A stretch of 64,000 nucleotides of DNA, from positions 496,001-560,000 of the forward strand of contig NZ_SDWS01000002.1 in assembly GCF_004137245.1 (NCBI RefSeq). Direction: 5' to 3'. Origin of the DNA: Nocardioides glacieisoli (GTDB lineage Bacteria; Actinomycetota; Actinomycetes; Propionibacteriales; Nocardioidaceae). This document shows positions 9,541 to 17,095 of this stretch, one piece after another. The notes beneath the pieces are model-generated. The model worked only from the letters and a program-made list of their open reading frames with translations. It was not told where the DNA came from and did not search any database. The translations under genes and the position numbers were made by a program. Within the stretch, counting starts at the first letter, position 1. Each line of letters opens with the position of its first letter.

Positions 9541-10368
9541 ATGAGAAGCAACAATCCCGTGTTCACACGTTCCGAGGAGTTCAACCGCGCCTCGTCGAAC
9601 CCCTACGGCAACCAGACCTACGCCGGTGGCGGCCAGGACTACCCCGGCTACGGCGAGACCGAGACGGGCGCCCCGCAGGTCGACCAGGGCCGGATGACGG
9701 TCGACTCGGTCGTCCAGAGCACCGCGATCTCGATCCTGCTGGTCTTCGCCGGCGCCTTCGCCACGTGGTGGTGGATCGGCGACATCACGGAGACCGCTGA
9801 CCTGGGCCAGGTCTACATGCTGGCCATGCTCGGCGCGGGTGGCGCGTTCATCCTGTCGCTGGTCAACTCGTTCAAGCGCGTGATCAGCCCGCCGCTCGTG
9901 ATGGCGTTCGCCCTCGTCGAGGGTGTCGCGCTCGGCGCGATCAGCGCCGTCTTCGAGGCGCAGTACCCCGGCATCGTGATGAGCGCCGTCCTCGGCACGT
10001 TCGCGGCCTTCGCCGGCACGCTCACCGCCTACAAGGTGCTCGACATCAAGGTGGGCGACAAGTTCCGCAAGGGCGTCGTCGCAGCCATGTTCGGCATGGT
10101 GGGCCTCGGCCTGCTGTCGCTGGGGCTGAGCCTCTTCGGCATCCAGTCGCCGCTCTACGGCAACGGCCCGATCGGGTTCGTGTTCGCGCTCGCCGGCCTC
10201 GTGCTCGGCATCTTCATGCTGATCCTCGACTTCGACTTCGTGGAGCAGGGCGTCGCCGCCGGTCTCCCGAAGCGCGAGTCGTGGCGTGCGGCCTTCGGCC
10301 TCACCGTCAGCCTCGTGTGGATCTACACCAACCTGCTCCGCATCCTCGCGATCATCCGCGGCGACTGA
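9541..10368 (+). CDS. Bax inhibitor-1 / YccA family membrane protein
   Basis: A 275-residue integral membrane protein of the BI-1/TMBIM (YccA) superfamily. A polar N-terminal tail of ~55 residues (MRSNNPVFTRSEEFNRASSNPYGNQ...) precedes seven hydrophobic segments. The last carries the conserved LILDFDFVEQGVAAG acidic motif, in the position of the pH/Ca2+-sensing Asp pair of BI-1 channels. The family is linked to ion homeostasis and membrane-protein quality control, but the function of this member is unknown. The ATG has a strong AAGGAG site. A rho-independent terminator lies 30 nt downstream, so it is probably monocistronic. Confidence 0.9.
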   Translation: MRSNNPVFTRSEEFNRASSNPYGNQTYAGGGQDYPGYGETETGAPQVDQGRMTVDSVVQSTAISILLVFAGAFATWWWIGDITETADLGQVYMLAMLGAGGAFILSLVNSFKRVISPPLVMAFALVEGVALGAISAVFEAQYPGIVMSAVLGTFAAFAGTLTAYKVLDIKVGDKFRKGVVAAMFGMVGLGLLSLGLSLFGIQSPLYGNGPIGFVFALAGLVLGIFMLILDFDFVEQGVAAGLPKRESWRAAFGLTVSLVWIYTNLLRILAIIRGD

Positions 10369-10398
10369 TCAGCTGCTGATCAGCCTGCGCTGAGCTCC

Positions 10399-10440
10399 GC
10401 CGGCCCGCCCGAGCACGACTCGGGCGGGCCGGCGTCATTT
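10399..10440 (+). terminator. Rho-independent terminator after the BI-1 gene
   Basis: A perfect 15-bp stem (10399-10413 with 10419-10433, arm GCCGGCCCGCCCGAG) with a 5-nt loop is followed by GTCATTT. Confidence 0.85.
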
Positions 10441-10460
10441 GACGCTCTGCCGCGCTGCCC

Positions 10461-10514
10461 GAGCGGTGGTCCACCCACATTGCGGGCCCACAGAACGTGG
10501 CTCTGCCACCGCTC
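10461..10514. repeat. Palindromic intergenic repeat, family A copy 1
   Basis: Begins GAGCGGTGGTCCACCCACATT and ends in the near reverse complement (GTGGCTCTGCCACCGCTC), forming an imperfect ~54-nt hairpin. It lies between the convergent BI-1 and SGNH genes. Confidence 0.8.
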
Positions 10515-10543
10515 CGGAGCGGCGGACGGCGTGTCGTCCCGTC

Positions 10544-10596
10544 GAGCGGTGGTCCACCCACATTCCGCGCCTGCGGAATGTGGCTCAGGCACCGCT
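10544..10596. repeat. Palindromic intergenic repeat, family A copy 2
   Basis: Same unit as copy 1, 30 nt away (GAGCGGTGGTCCACCCACAT ... GGAATGTGG ... CACCGCT). The right arm contains the last codons (Gly-Ala) and the TGA stop of the SGNH gene at 10585-10587. Confidence 0.82.
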
Positions 10597-11622
10597 GGAC
10601 TGATCGGCGGAGCCGACCGGCTCCTCGTGCTCGCCCGGCGACTCGGCGTCGGTGGAAGGACGGCGGCGGCGGTGGCGCAGCTCGACCCAGCGCCCGCGCA
10701 GGCCGCGCTGGTTGCCGCCGACCTCGGTGCCGTCGACCTCGGTCCCGGGCGTACGCGCGGCGCGCACCGCGGCAGCCGCGACCGGGAGGATCCCCTCGCG
10801 CCGCCGCGGCTCGGGCTGGGCCTCGTCGTCCGGGAGGAGGTCGAGGGCGGCCAGGCACGACGGGATGAGCACGGACGCCAGCTGGCGGTAGCCGTCGGCC
10901 GACGGGTGGAACCGGTCCGGCCCGAACAGCACGGCCGGGGCGGCGTCGAACTCGGGACCGAGAATGTCGCCGACCGACACCGAACGGCCGCCGTTCTCGA
11001 CGACGGTGATCGTCTGGGCGGCGGCCAGCCGGCGCGACCACTCGCGCGCCACCTGCTTCAGCGGCGGGGGGATCGGCCGGATCGTGCCGAGGTCGGGGCA
11101 CGTGCCGACGACCACCTGGATGCCGGCCTCGCGCAGACGGCGTACGCCCTCGGCGAGGTGGCGCACTGACGCGGACGGCAGCACGGTGTGGGTGACGTCG
11201 TTGGCCCCGATGAGCACGACGGCGAGGTCGGGGTGGGTGCCGATCGCGGCATCGGCCTGGTCGGCGAGCGCGCTGGACTGCGCACCGACCCTGGCGAAGG
11301 ACCGCAGGTGGACGCGGCGGTCGGCCTGCGCGGCGACACCGGTCGCGAGGTGCGCGCCGGTCGTGTCCTCGACCCGGTCGACGCCGTAGCCCGCGGCGCT
11401 GGAGTCGCCCAGCAGCGCGATCCGGATGGCCGGGCCCGGCCGGCCGCGGCCGTACCACCCGGTCGAGTCCGGCGCCGTGCCGGTGGCGTTGCCGATCATC
11501 TTGCGCGCGATCTTCGCCTCGGCCACCAGGACGCCGTAGAGCCCTGCGCCGAGCACGGAGAGTCCGCCGCCGCCCAGGGCGGCGGCAGATGCCAGTTTGC
11601 GTGCTGCTCCGGTTGCCCCCAC
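10585..11622 (-). CDS. SGNH/GDSL-family hydrolase (secreted or membrane-anchored esterase)
   Basis: A 345-residue SGNH hydrolase. The N-terminal hydrophobic stretch (ASAAALGGGGLSVLGAGLYG) is an anchor or uncleaved signal. The catalytic blocks are block I GDSSAAG (nucleophile Ser74), block III GANDVTH (Asn141), and block V DRFHPSADGY (Asp236/His239). The last ~60 residues are polar and low-complexity and end inside the repeat that supplies the stop codon. Substrate unknown; related actinobacterial enzymes are lipases/esterases. The GTG start at 11622 has a TAGGCT -10 box 7 nt upstream, suggesting a leaderless transcript. Confidence 0.88.
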   Translation of the reverse strand: MGATGAARKLASAAALGGGGLSVLGAGLYGVLVAEAKIARKMIGNATGTAPDSTGWYGRGRPGPAIRIALLGDSSAAGYGVDRVEDTTGAHLATGVAAQADRRVHLRSFARVGAQSSALADQADAAIGTHPDLAVVLIGANDVTHTVLPSASVRHLAEGVRRLREAGIQVVVGTCPDLGTIRPIPPPLKQVAREWSRRLAAAQTITVVENGGRSVSVGDILGPEFDAAPAVLFGPDRFHPSADGYRQLASVLIPSCLAALDLLPDDEAQPEPRRREGILPVAAAAVRAARTPGTEVDGTEVGGNQRGLRGRWVELRHRRRRPSTDAESPGEHEEPVGSADQSSGA

Positions 11623-11706
11623 GGTGCCGAGCCTACGCAGCCGGTCGAGGCGATCCCGGGAGGGGCGAGGGACAACGCCAGTGCCTGTTACGAGTCAGTA
11701 GGTCGT

Positions 11707-11712
11707 TAGATT
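11707..11712 (+). promoter_or_regulatory. -10 box of a leaderless cbs transcript
   Basis: TAGATT ends 6 nt before the GTG at 11719, so transcription should begin at or next to the start codon. Confidence 0.55.
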
Positions 11713-11718
11713 GACCGG

Positions 11719-13113
11719 GTGCAGTACGCGAACTCGATCCTCGACCTCATCGGCAACACTCCGCTCGTCCGGCTCGGCCGGACCCTGGACCTCGACGCGG
11801 GTGCCGACGGAGGCCCGCTCGTCCTCGCCAAGGTGGAGTACCTCAACCCCGGCGGGTCCGTGAAGGACCGCATCGCCACCCGCATGATCGAGGCGGCGGA
11901 GGCGTCCGGCGAGCTCCAGCCCGGCGGCACGATCGTCGAGCCGACCTCCGGCAACACCGGGGTCGGGCTCGCGATGGTGGCCCAGCAGAAGGGCTACAAG
12001 TGCATCTTCGTGTGCCCCGACAAGGTCAGCGTGGACAAGCGCAACGTGCTCAAGGCCTACGGCGCCGAGGTCGTGGTCTGCCCAACCGCCGTCGCGCCGG
12101 AGCACCCCGACTCCTACTACAACGTCAGCGACCGGCTCGCCTCGCAGCCTGGAGCCTGGAAGCCCAACCAGTACGCGAACCAGCACAACCCGCGCTCCCA
12201 CTACGAGACCACCGGTCCGGAGATCTGGGAGCAGACGGACGGCAAGATCACCCACTTCGTGTGCGGGATGGGCACCGGCGGCACGATCAGCGGCGTCGGG
12301 CGCTACCTCAAGGAGCAGAACCCCGAGGTGCAGGTCATCGGCGCCGACCCGGCCGGCTCGGTCTACTCCGGCGGCAGCGGCCGCCCCTACCTCGTCGAGG
12401 GCGTGGGTGAGGACTTCTGGCCCGACACCTACGACCGCACGGTCGCCGACCGCGTCATCGAGGTCTCCGACGCCGACTCGTTCGCCTTCACCCGCCGCCT
12501 CGCGCGCGAGGAGGCCCTGCTCGTCGGGGGGTCCTGCGGCATGGCCGCGTGGGCCGCGCGCCTGGTCGCGCAGGAGCTGGCCGCCGAGGGCCGCACCGAC
12601 GCGGTCGTCGTGGTCCTGCTGCCCGACTCCGGCCGCGGCTACCTCACCAAGATCTTCAACGACGAGTGGCTCGCGCAGTACGGCTTCCCCTCCGGCCGGG
12701 AGGCCGACCACCGCACCGTCGGTGAGGTGCTGCGCGGCAAGTCCGGCCGGCTCCCCGACCTGGTCCACACGCACCCCGGCGAGACGATCGCCGAGGCCGT
12801 CCACATCCTGCAGGAGTACGGCGTCAGCCAGATGCCCGTCGTCCGCGCCGAGCCGCCCATCGTGGCCGCGGAGGTCGCGGGGTCGGTGTCGGAGCGCACC
12901 ATCCTCGACGCGCTGTTCACCGGCGCCGCGAAGATGACGGACCGCGTCGAGGACCACATGTCCGAGGCGCTGCCGACGATCGGCTCCACCGAGGCGGCTG
13001 CCGATGCGGTCACCCTGCTCGAGAAGGCCGACGCCGTGCTGGTGCAGGAGGACGGCAAGCCGATCGGCGTGCTGACCCGCCAGGACCTCCTCACCTTCGT
13101 GGCTGCCCCGTGA
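11719..13113 (+). CDS. cbs: Cystathionine beta-synthase
   Basis: A 464-residue PLP enzyme joining serine and homocysteine to cystathionine. The N-terminal catalytic domain is fold-type II: NSILDLIGNTPLVRL, PLP lysine K49 in NPGGSVKDRIA, SGNTGVGLAMVA, and the phosphate loop GTGGTISGVG. Residues ~340-464 form two CBS domains (VGEVLRGKSG...EYGVSQMPVV; VEDHMSEALPTIGSTEAAADAV) that would bind adenosyl ligands. Length and layout match actinobacterial Cbs. metB lies 23 kb downstream. The GTG start is supported by the -10 box at 11707. A 4-nt overlap couples it to the next gene. Confidence 0.95.
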   Translation: MQYANSILDLIGNTPLVRLGRTLDLDAGADGGPLVLAKVEYLNPGGSVKDRIATRMIEAAEASGELQPGGTIVEPTSGNTGVGLAMVAQQKGYKCIFVCPDKVSVDKRNVLKAYGAEVVVCPTAVAPEHPDSYYNVSDRLASQPGAWKPNQYANQHNPRSHYETTGPEIWEQTDGKITHFVCGMGTGGTISGVGRYLKEQNPEVQVIGADPAGSVYSGGSGRPYLVEGVGEDFWPDTYDRTVADRVIEVSDADSFAFTRRLAREEALLVGGSCGMAAWAARLVAQELAAEGRTDAVVVVLLPDSGRGYLTKIFNDEWLAQYGFPSGREADHRTVGEVLRGKSGRLPDLVHTHPGETIAEAVHILQEYGVSQMPVVRAEPPIVAAEVAGSVSERTILDALFTGAAKMTDRVEDHMSEALPTIGSTEAAADAVTLLEKADAVLVQEDGKPIGVLTRQDLLTFVAAP

Positions 13114-13535
13114 CCACCGGGCGCCTGCGCGGCGCGGTCCTCGCCCTCGCCTGCGTCGCGACCCTGGCCGCCTGCGGCGGGGACGACGACGTCAACACCG
13201 GCACCGACCCGGTCGAGGTGGAGGTCGGCACGACCTTCAGCTGGAACAGCTTCGTCGTCGAGGACGGATGGGACGTCAACGGGATCGAGCGCTCCACCGG
13301 CGCCGAGGAGGTGACCACCCCGGAGGTCAGGGGGACGATCAAGAACGTCCTCGACGAGGAGCGTGCCGCCATCTTCCAGATGGTCTTCTCCGCCGATGGC
13401 GACCCGGTCGCGACGGTCAACTGCTCGGCCTCGAAGATGGTCGAGGACCAGTCGCAGGAGTTCATCTGCCCGGGGCTCAACGCCACCATGCCCGAGGACT
13501 ACGACGCGGTCGTGGTGCAGGAGTTCACCCGCTGA
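13110..13535 (+). CDS. Small putative lipoprotein of unknown function
   Basis: A 141-residue exported protein. Residues 1-22 form a lipoprotein signal (LALACVATLAAC, lipidated Cys22) followed by an acidic GGDDD linker. The mature part is predicted beta-rich with two cysteines (VNCSASKM and EFICPGL) that could form a disulphide. No family was recognised. It overlaps the cbs stop by 4 nt (GTGA) and is followed by the TauE gene after 1 nt, so it belongs to the cbs transcript, which may hint at a role in sulphur physiology (inference). Confidence 0.75.
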   Translation: MTTGRLRGAVLALACVATLAACGGDDDVNTGTDPVEVEVGTTFSWNSFVVEDGWDVNGIERSTGAEEVTTPEVRGTIKNVLDEERAAIFQMVFSADGDPVATVNCSASKMVEDQSQEFICPGLNATMPEDYDAVVVQEFTR

Positions 13536-13536
13536 C

Positions 13537-14316
13537 GTGGGAGACCTGACGCTCGAGGTCGTCCTCTTCCTGGTCCTCGCGGCCCTGGTGGCGGGCTTCG
13601 TCGACGCGGTGGTCGGCGGGGGAGGGCTCGTGCAGCTGCCCGCCCTGCTCGTCGGCCTGCCGGGCGCATCGGTGGTGCAGATCGCCGCCACCAACAAGCT
13701 GGCGTCCTTCTGCGGCACGTCGATCAGCGCGGCGACGTACGTCCGGCGCATCCGCCCGGACCCGCGGACGTTCCTGCCGCTGATGCTCGCCGCCTTCGTC
13801 GGGTCGACCGGCGGGGCGCTCGTGGCCTCGCTGCTGCCGCGCAGCGCCTTCGACCCGATCATCCTGGTCGTGCTGGTGCTCGTCGGCGGCTACGTCTGGT
13901 TCAAGCCGAGCGTGGGCGAGCTGACCAGCCTGCGCTTCCACGGCGGCCAGCACCTCACGGCCGTCCTGGTGACCGGCCTGACGATCGGCTTCTACGACGG
14001 GGCGATCGGGCCGGGCACTGGGTCGTTCCTGGTCTTCGCCCTCGTCGGCCTGCTCGGCTACAACTTCCTCGAGGCCTCCGCCAAGGCCAAGCTGGCCAAC
14101 TGGGCGACCAACCTCGCCGCGCTCGTGGTCTTCGTCCCGCAGGGCGCGGTCATCTGGCAGCTCGCCCTGCCGATGGCGGCCGCCAACATCGTCGGCGGCT
14201 ACCTCGGCGCCCGCCTGGCGATGGCGCGGGGCGCCAGGTTCGTCCGCGCCTTCTTCCTGGTGGTGGTCTCCGGCTTCGTGGTGCGGCTCGGCGGTGACGT
14301 GCTCGGCTGGTGGTGA
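13537..14316 (+). CDS. TauE/SafE-family sulfite/anion exporter, membrane protein
   Basis: A 259-residue permease with about eight hydrophobic segments. It has the family's two inverted signatures: GFVDAVVGGGGLVQLPALL at the N-terminus and GFYDGAIGPGTGSFLVFALV in the middle, each with the G-x-G-x-G loop. Members move sulfite, taurine-derived sulfonates or other organic anions across the cytoplasmic membrane. Its place directly after cbs and a lipoprotein gene fits handling of sulphur compounds, but the substrate is not proven. The GTG at 13537 is 1 nt after the previous stop. Confidence 0.88.
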   Translation: MGDLTLEVVLFLVLAALVAGFVDAVVGGGGLVQLPALLVGLPGASVVQIAATNKLASFCGTSISAATYVRRIRPDPRTFLPLMLAAFVGSTGGALVASLLPRSAFDPIILVVLVLVGGYVWFKPSVGELTSLRFHGGQHLTAVLVTGLTIGFYDGAIGPGTGSFLVFALVGLLGYNFLEASAKAKLANWATNLAALVVFVPQGAVIWQLALPMAAANIVGGYLGARLAMARGARFVRAFFLVVVSGFVVRLGGDVLGWW

Positions 14317-14320
14317 CCGG

Positions 14321-14326
14321 TAGCCT
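14321..14326 (+). promoter_or_regulatory. -10 box supporting a leaderless start of the YihY gene
   Basis: TAGCCT ends 7 nt before the GTG at 14334. This favours that start over the GTG at 14313, which overlaps the TauE stop. Confidence 0.45.
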
Positions 14327-14333
14327 CCCCCTC

Positions 14334-15383
14334 GTGGGAGCGGTCTCGTCAGTCGATGCGTTCCAGCGCCGTCATCCGGTCCTCGGCTTCCCGCTCGCGG
14401 TGATCTACAAGTACTTCGACGACCAGGGTCCCTACCTCGCGTCGGCGCTGACCTACTACGCGTTCGTCGCGATCTTCCCGCTCATGCTGCTGGGCACGTC
14501 GATCCTCGGGATCATCCTGCGCGGCGAGCCCAACTGGCAGCAGTCGATCCTCGACTCCGCCCTCGCGCAGTTCCCGATCATCGGGGACGAGCTCGGGCGA
14601 CCCGAGGGGCTGCAGGGATCGTTCGCGGGTGTCGCGGTCGGTGCCCTGGCCGCCCTCTACGGCGCGATGGGTCTCGGCCAGGCGCTGCAGAACACCCAGC
14701 ACGTCGCCTGGTCGGTGCCGCGCAACAGCCGGCCCAACCCGTTCTACTCCCGCCTCAAGACCCTCGTCCTCCTCGTCACCGCCGGCTTCTCCCTGCTGGC
14801 CGTGTCGATCGTCGCGACCGTCGCCAGCACGACCGACCTCTTCAACGAGGTGCTCGGCCCGTGGCGCCAGTTCTTCCTCCCGCTCCTCACCATCGTCGTC
14901 GTCGGCACCTTCCTCGCCTTCCTCTTCCGCTACGCCGCGACCGGCCAGCACTCCTTCCGACGCGCGGCCCCGGGCGGCTACACGCTGGCGGTGATGTGGC
15001 AGCTGCTCCAGCTCGCCGGGGCGGCGTACGTCAACAACGTGCTCGTCGACACCTCGTCGATGACCAAGACGTTCGGCCTGGTCCTCGGTCTCGTCGGCTT
15101 CCTCTGGATCGGTGCGGTGATGGCCGTCCTCGCGATGGAGATCAACGTCGTGGCCGCGCGGAGACTGTGGCCGCGGGCGCTGCTGACCCCCTTCACCGAC
15201 AACGTCGACCTCACCGACGCGGACCGCGAGGCGTACGCGCTCTATGCCCGCATGCAGCGCCACAAGGGGTTCGAGAAGGTGCAGGTCGTCTGGGAGCCGG
15301 GCCCGGTCGAGCTCCGGACGGCCGAGGAGAACGAGCCCGACGGGACGCCCCGCGACCCTCAGTCAACGTCGCCGTCGACGTAG
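14334..15383 (+). CDS. YihY/virulence factor BrkB family membrane protein
   Basis: A 349-residue polytopic membrane protein of the YihY/BrkB (UPF0761) family. It keeps the family opening KYFDDQGPYLASALTYYAF, the segment GALAALYGAMGLGQALQNTQ, and the end WIGAVMAVLAMEINVVAARR, over about six transmembrane segments. Some family members were once called RNase BN, but they are membrane proteins of unknown function. The start is uncertain between GTG 14313 (4-nt overlap with TauE) and GTG 14334 (with a -10 box). The last 25 nt overlap the convergent SEC-C gene. Confidence 0.88.
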   Translation: MGAVSSVDAFQRRHPVLGFPLAVIYKYFDDQGPYLASALTYYAFVAIFPLMLLGTSILGIILRGEPNWQQSILDSALAQFPIIGDELGRPEGLQGSFAGVAVGALAALYGAMGLGQALQNTQHVAWSVPRNSRPNPFYSRLKTLVLLVTAGFSLLAVSIVATVASTTDLFNEVLGPWRQFFLPLLTIVVVGTFLAFLFRYAATGQHSFRRAAPGGYTLAVMWQLLQLAGAAYVNNVLVDTSSMTKTFGLVLGLVGFLWIGAVMAVLAMEINVVAARRLWPRALLTPFTDNVDLTDADREAYALYARMQRHKGFEKVQVVWEPGPVELRTAEENEPDGTPRDPQSTSPST

Positions 15384-15706
15384 ACCCAGCGCCCGGCCCG
15401 CCGCTCGAAGCGGCTGACCTCGTGCATCTCGCCGCCTTCCCACGACGCGACGAACTCCACCGTGTCGCCCTCGGCGGCGATGATCCGCAGGCCGGTCCAC
15501 CGGGTCGACGGGTCCGGTCGGACGTCGTCCGGCCGGGTGCGCGGGTGCCAGGTCCGGAAGAGGTGGTCGTCGTCGCCGCGGACGTAGGCCGTGTAGCGCG
15601 AGCGCATCAGCTGCTCCGGCGTGCCGGCCTGCTCGCGGTGGGCGAGGAGCGGCTCGCAGCAGGCGTCGTACGACGCCCCGGTGCCGCACGGGCAGGGTCG
15701 ATCCAT
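15359..15706 (-). CDS. UPF0225/YchJ-like protein with SEC-C zinc motif
   Basis: A 115-residue cytosolic protein. The N-terminal SEC-C type zinc motif is CPCGTGASYDACC (Cys5, 7, 16, 17). The YchJ core follows: TPEQLMRSRYTAYVRGDDDHLFRTWHP, and a C-terminal NTF2-like half ending EVSRFERRAGRWVYVDGD. The function of the family is unknown. A TAGGCT -10 box ends exactly 6 nt before the ATG, so the mRNA is probably leaderless. The 3' end overlaps the convergent YihY gene by 25 nt. Confidence 0.9.
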   Translation of the reverse strand: MDRPCPCGTGASYDACCEPLLAHREQAGTPEQLMRSRYTAYVRGDDDHLFRTWHPRTRPDDVRPDPSTRWTGLRIIAAEGDTVEFVASWEGGEMHEVSRFERRAGRWVYVDGDVD

Positions 15707-15747
15707 GTGTGCAGCCTAGGCGGGAACAACCTGCTTGGGTGTCGCGT

Positions 15748-15771
15748 TGTAATGGTGTAATCATGTAAGCA
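15748..15771 (+). promoter_or_regulatory. Tandem octamer operator (TGTAATGG-TGTAATCA-TGTAAGCA)
   Basis: Three unspaced direct repeats of an 8-bp unit beginning TGTAA lie 20 nt before the ATG of the RGG-rich gene. They are AT-rich in a GC-rich setting. A TTGTAAT element overlaps the array, so a bound protein would block transcription. Confidence 0.55.
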
Positions 15772-15791
15772 CTGCAAGAAGGAGATGGCAC

Positions 15792-16421
15792 ATGATGACC
15801 CGAAGCGAACAGGACGAGAGCCGCGGACGCGGCGAAGGACGCGGAGAAGGACGAGGCCGCGGACGACGCGGCGAGCGGGGCGGCCCCGAGGGGCGCGGAC
15901 GCCGGGGAGGCTGGCAGGTCGCCGACCTCCCGCCCGCCGGCGACGCTGCCGACTGGTTCCGCGGGCGGCTGCCCGAGGGCTGGTTCAGCGAGATCGACGT
16001 GCGCACCGACCGTGAGGAGATCACGGTGATGGGCACGCTGAGCGACGCGCAGGCCGAGGGCGCCGACGGCGCCGCGGCGGAGGGCCGCATCGGGCGCTTC
16101 CGCTCCGAGACCAAGGCCGAGCGCATCGAGATCGCCCTCGAGGCCCAGGCCCGCTACCAGCGCACGGTGTCGTGGGGGGTGCGGCTCGGTGACACCGAGG
16201 CGCTCTTCACCCACGTCGCCGCGCCGGTGATGACCCGGCTGCGCCAGCCCGAGCGGCAGGTGCTCGACACCCTCGTCGACGCCGGCGTCGCGCGGTCGCG
16301 CTCCGACGCCCTCGCGTGGTCGGTCCGGCTGGTCGGCGAGCACGCCGACGAGTGGCTGGGCCAGCTGCGCGACGCCATGGCCGAGGTCGACAAGCTGCGC
16401 GGCGAGGGCCCGGCCCTCTGA
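15792..16421 (+). CDS. RGG-rich protein with ribbon-helix-helix-like C-terminus, unknown function
   Basis: A 209-residue protein of no recognised family. Residues ~10-40 are a low-complexity Arg/Gly/Glu tract (RGRGEGRGEGRGRGRRG), like RGG nucleic-acid-binding tails. The middle (WFRGRLPEGWFSEIDVRTDREEITVMGTL) is predicted alpha/beta. The C-terminal stretch PERQVLDTLVDAGVARSRSD followed by ALAWSVRLVGEHADEWL resembles the two helices of a ribbon-helix-helix DNA-binding fold; this is my reading, not a match. It has the strongest ribosome-binding site nearby (AGAAGGAG) and a three-unit operator just upstream, so autoregulation is plausible. A large palindrome follows the stop. Confidence 0.8.
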   Translation: MMTRSEQDESRGRGEGRGEGRGRGRRGERGGPEGRGRRGGWQVADLPPAGDAADWFRGRLPEGWFSEIDVRTDREEITVMGTLSDAQAEGADGAAAEGRIGRFRSETKAERIEIALEAQARYQRTVSWGVRLGDTEALFTHVAAPVMTRLRQPERQVLDTLVDAGVARSRSDALAWSVRLVGEHADEWLGQLRDAMAEVDKLRGEGPAL

Positions 16422-16431
16422 CGCGACGCGT

Positions 16432-16518
16432 CGTAGACGCGCGGACCGAACCCGGCCCCCACGCTCCTCGCGAGCGTGGGGGTCGGCGCATTCCCGGTGT
16501 TCGGTCCGCGCGTCTACG
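16432..16518. repeat. Nested palindrome (family C), possible terminator
   Basis: Perfect 19-bp outer arms (16432-16450 with 16500-16518, core TAGACGCGCGGACCGAA) enclose an 11-bp inner hairpin (16456-16466 with 16472-16482, arm CCCCCACGCTC). It lies between two co-directional genes and ends just before the DinB gene's -10 box. It could end the upstream transcript, although there is no T tract. Confidence 0.8.
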
Positions 16519-16521
16519 GAC

Positions 16522-16527
16522 TACGTT
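16522..16527 (+). promoter_or_regulatory. -10 box of a leaderless DinB-family transcript
   Basis: TACGTT ends 6 nt before the ATG at 16534. Confidence 0.45.
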
Positions 16528-16533
16528 GCGGGC

Positions 16534-17070
16534 ATGACGATCGAGCGACCCGAGCCCGGCTTCAGCAACGACGAGGTCGGGATGCTGCGCGGCTTCATCG
16601 ACCACTACCGCGGCACCATCCGCCTCCAGGCGAGCGGCCTGACGGACGAGCAGCTCGAGCAGACGCTGCCGCCCAGCGACCTCACCCTCGGCGGGATGCT
16701 CAAGCACCTCGCCTTCGTCGAGGACTACTGGTTCTCCTACAACCTCGCCGCCCACGAGCCGTCCCCGCCGTGGGACACCGCGCCCTGGCACGACGACCCC
16801 GACTGGGACTGGCACAGCGCGGCCGGCGCCTCGCACGCCGAGCTCGACGCCCTCCTCGCCGACGCGATCGCCCGGTCGGACGCCTGCCTCGACGCAGCCC
16901 TGGCCACCGATCCCGACCTCGGCCGACACGTCGCGCGCCCGCGTGACCCCGCGAAGGGCGACACCGCGACGATCCGCTGGGTGCTGGTGCACATGGTCGA
17001 GGAGTACTCCCGCCATGCCGGGCACGCCGACCTCATCCGCCAGTCGATCGACGGCGCGACCGACGTCTGA
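16534..17070 (+). CDS. DinB/DUF664 family protein (putative thiol-dependent transferase fold)
   Basis: A 178-residue four-helix-bundle protein. It has the DUF664/DinB features LRGFIDHYRGTIRLQASGLTD, LTLGGMLKHLAFVEDYWFSY (first metal His) and WVLVHMVEEYSRHAGHADLI (the H-x3-E-x3-H-x2-H cluster). In actinobacteria such proteins include mycothiol-dependent enzymes, and mca in this window shows that mycothiol chemistry exists here. The substrate is unknown. The ATG is supported by a -10 box 6 nt upstream. The DosR-like regulator follows after a 25-nt gap. Confidence 0.87.
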   Translation: MTIERPEPGFSNDEVGMLRGFIDHYRGTIRLQASGLTDEQLEQTLPPSDLTLGGMLKHLAFVEDYWFSYNLAAHEPSPPWDTAPWHDDPDWDWHSAAGASHAELDALLADAIARSDACLDAALATDPDLGRHVARPRDPAKGDTATIRWVLVHMVEEYSRHAGHADLIRQSIDGATDV

Positions 17071-17095
17071 GCCCCGGGTCTGGTGCAATGGGCAC

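Noticed and set aside
10461..10596. Tandem family A repeats as a CRISPR array
   Set aside because: Only two copies here with unequal, palindromic units, no regular spacer length and no cas genes anywhere in the window.
10480..11169. Plus-strand frame starting inside repeat A and opposite the SGNH gene
   Set aside because: No ribosome-binding site or leaderless box, repeat-derived N-terminus, and an antisense shadow of a gene with a complete SGNH triad.
15748..15771. The TGTAAT array as only a promoter -10 region
   Set aside because: Three units in exact 8-bp phase are more regular than a promoter requires; an operator explains them better, though one unit may overlap promoter elements.
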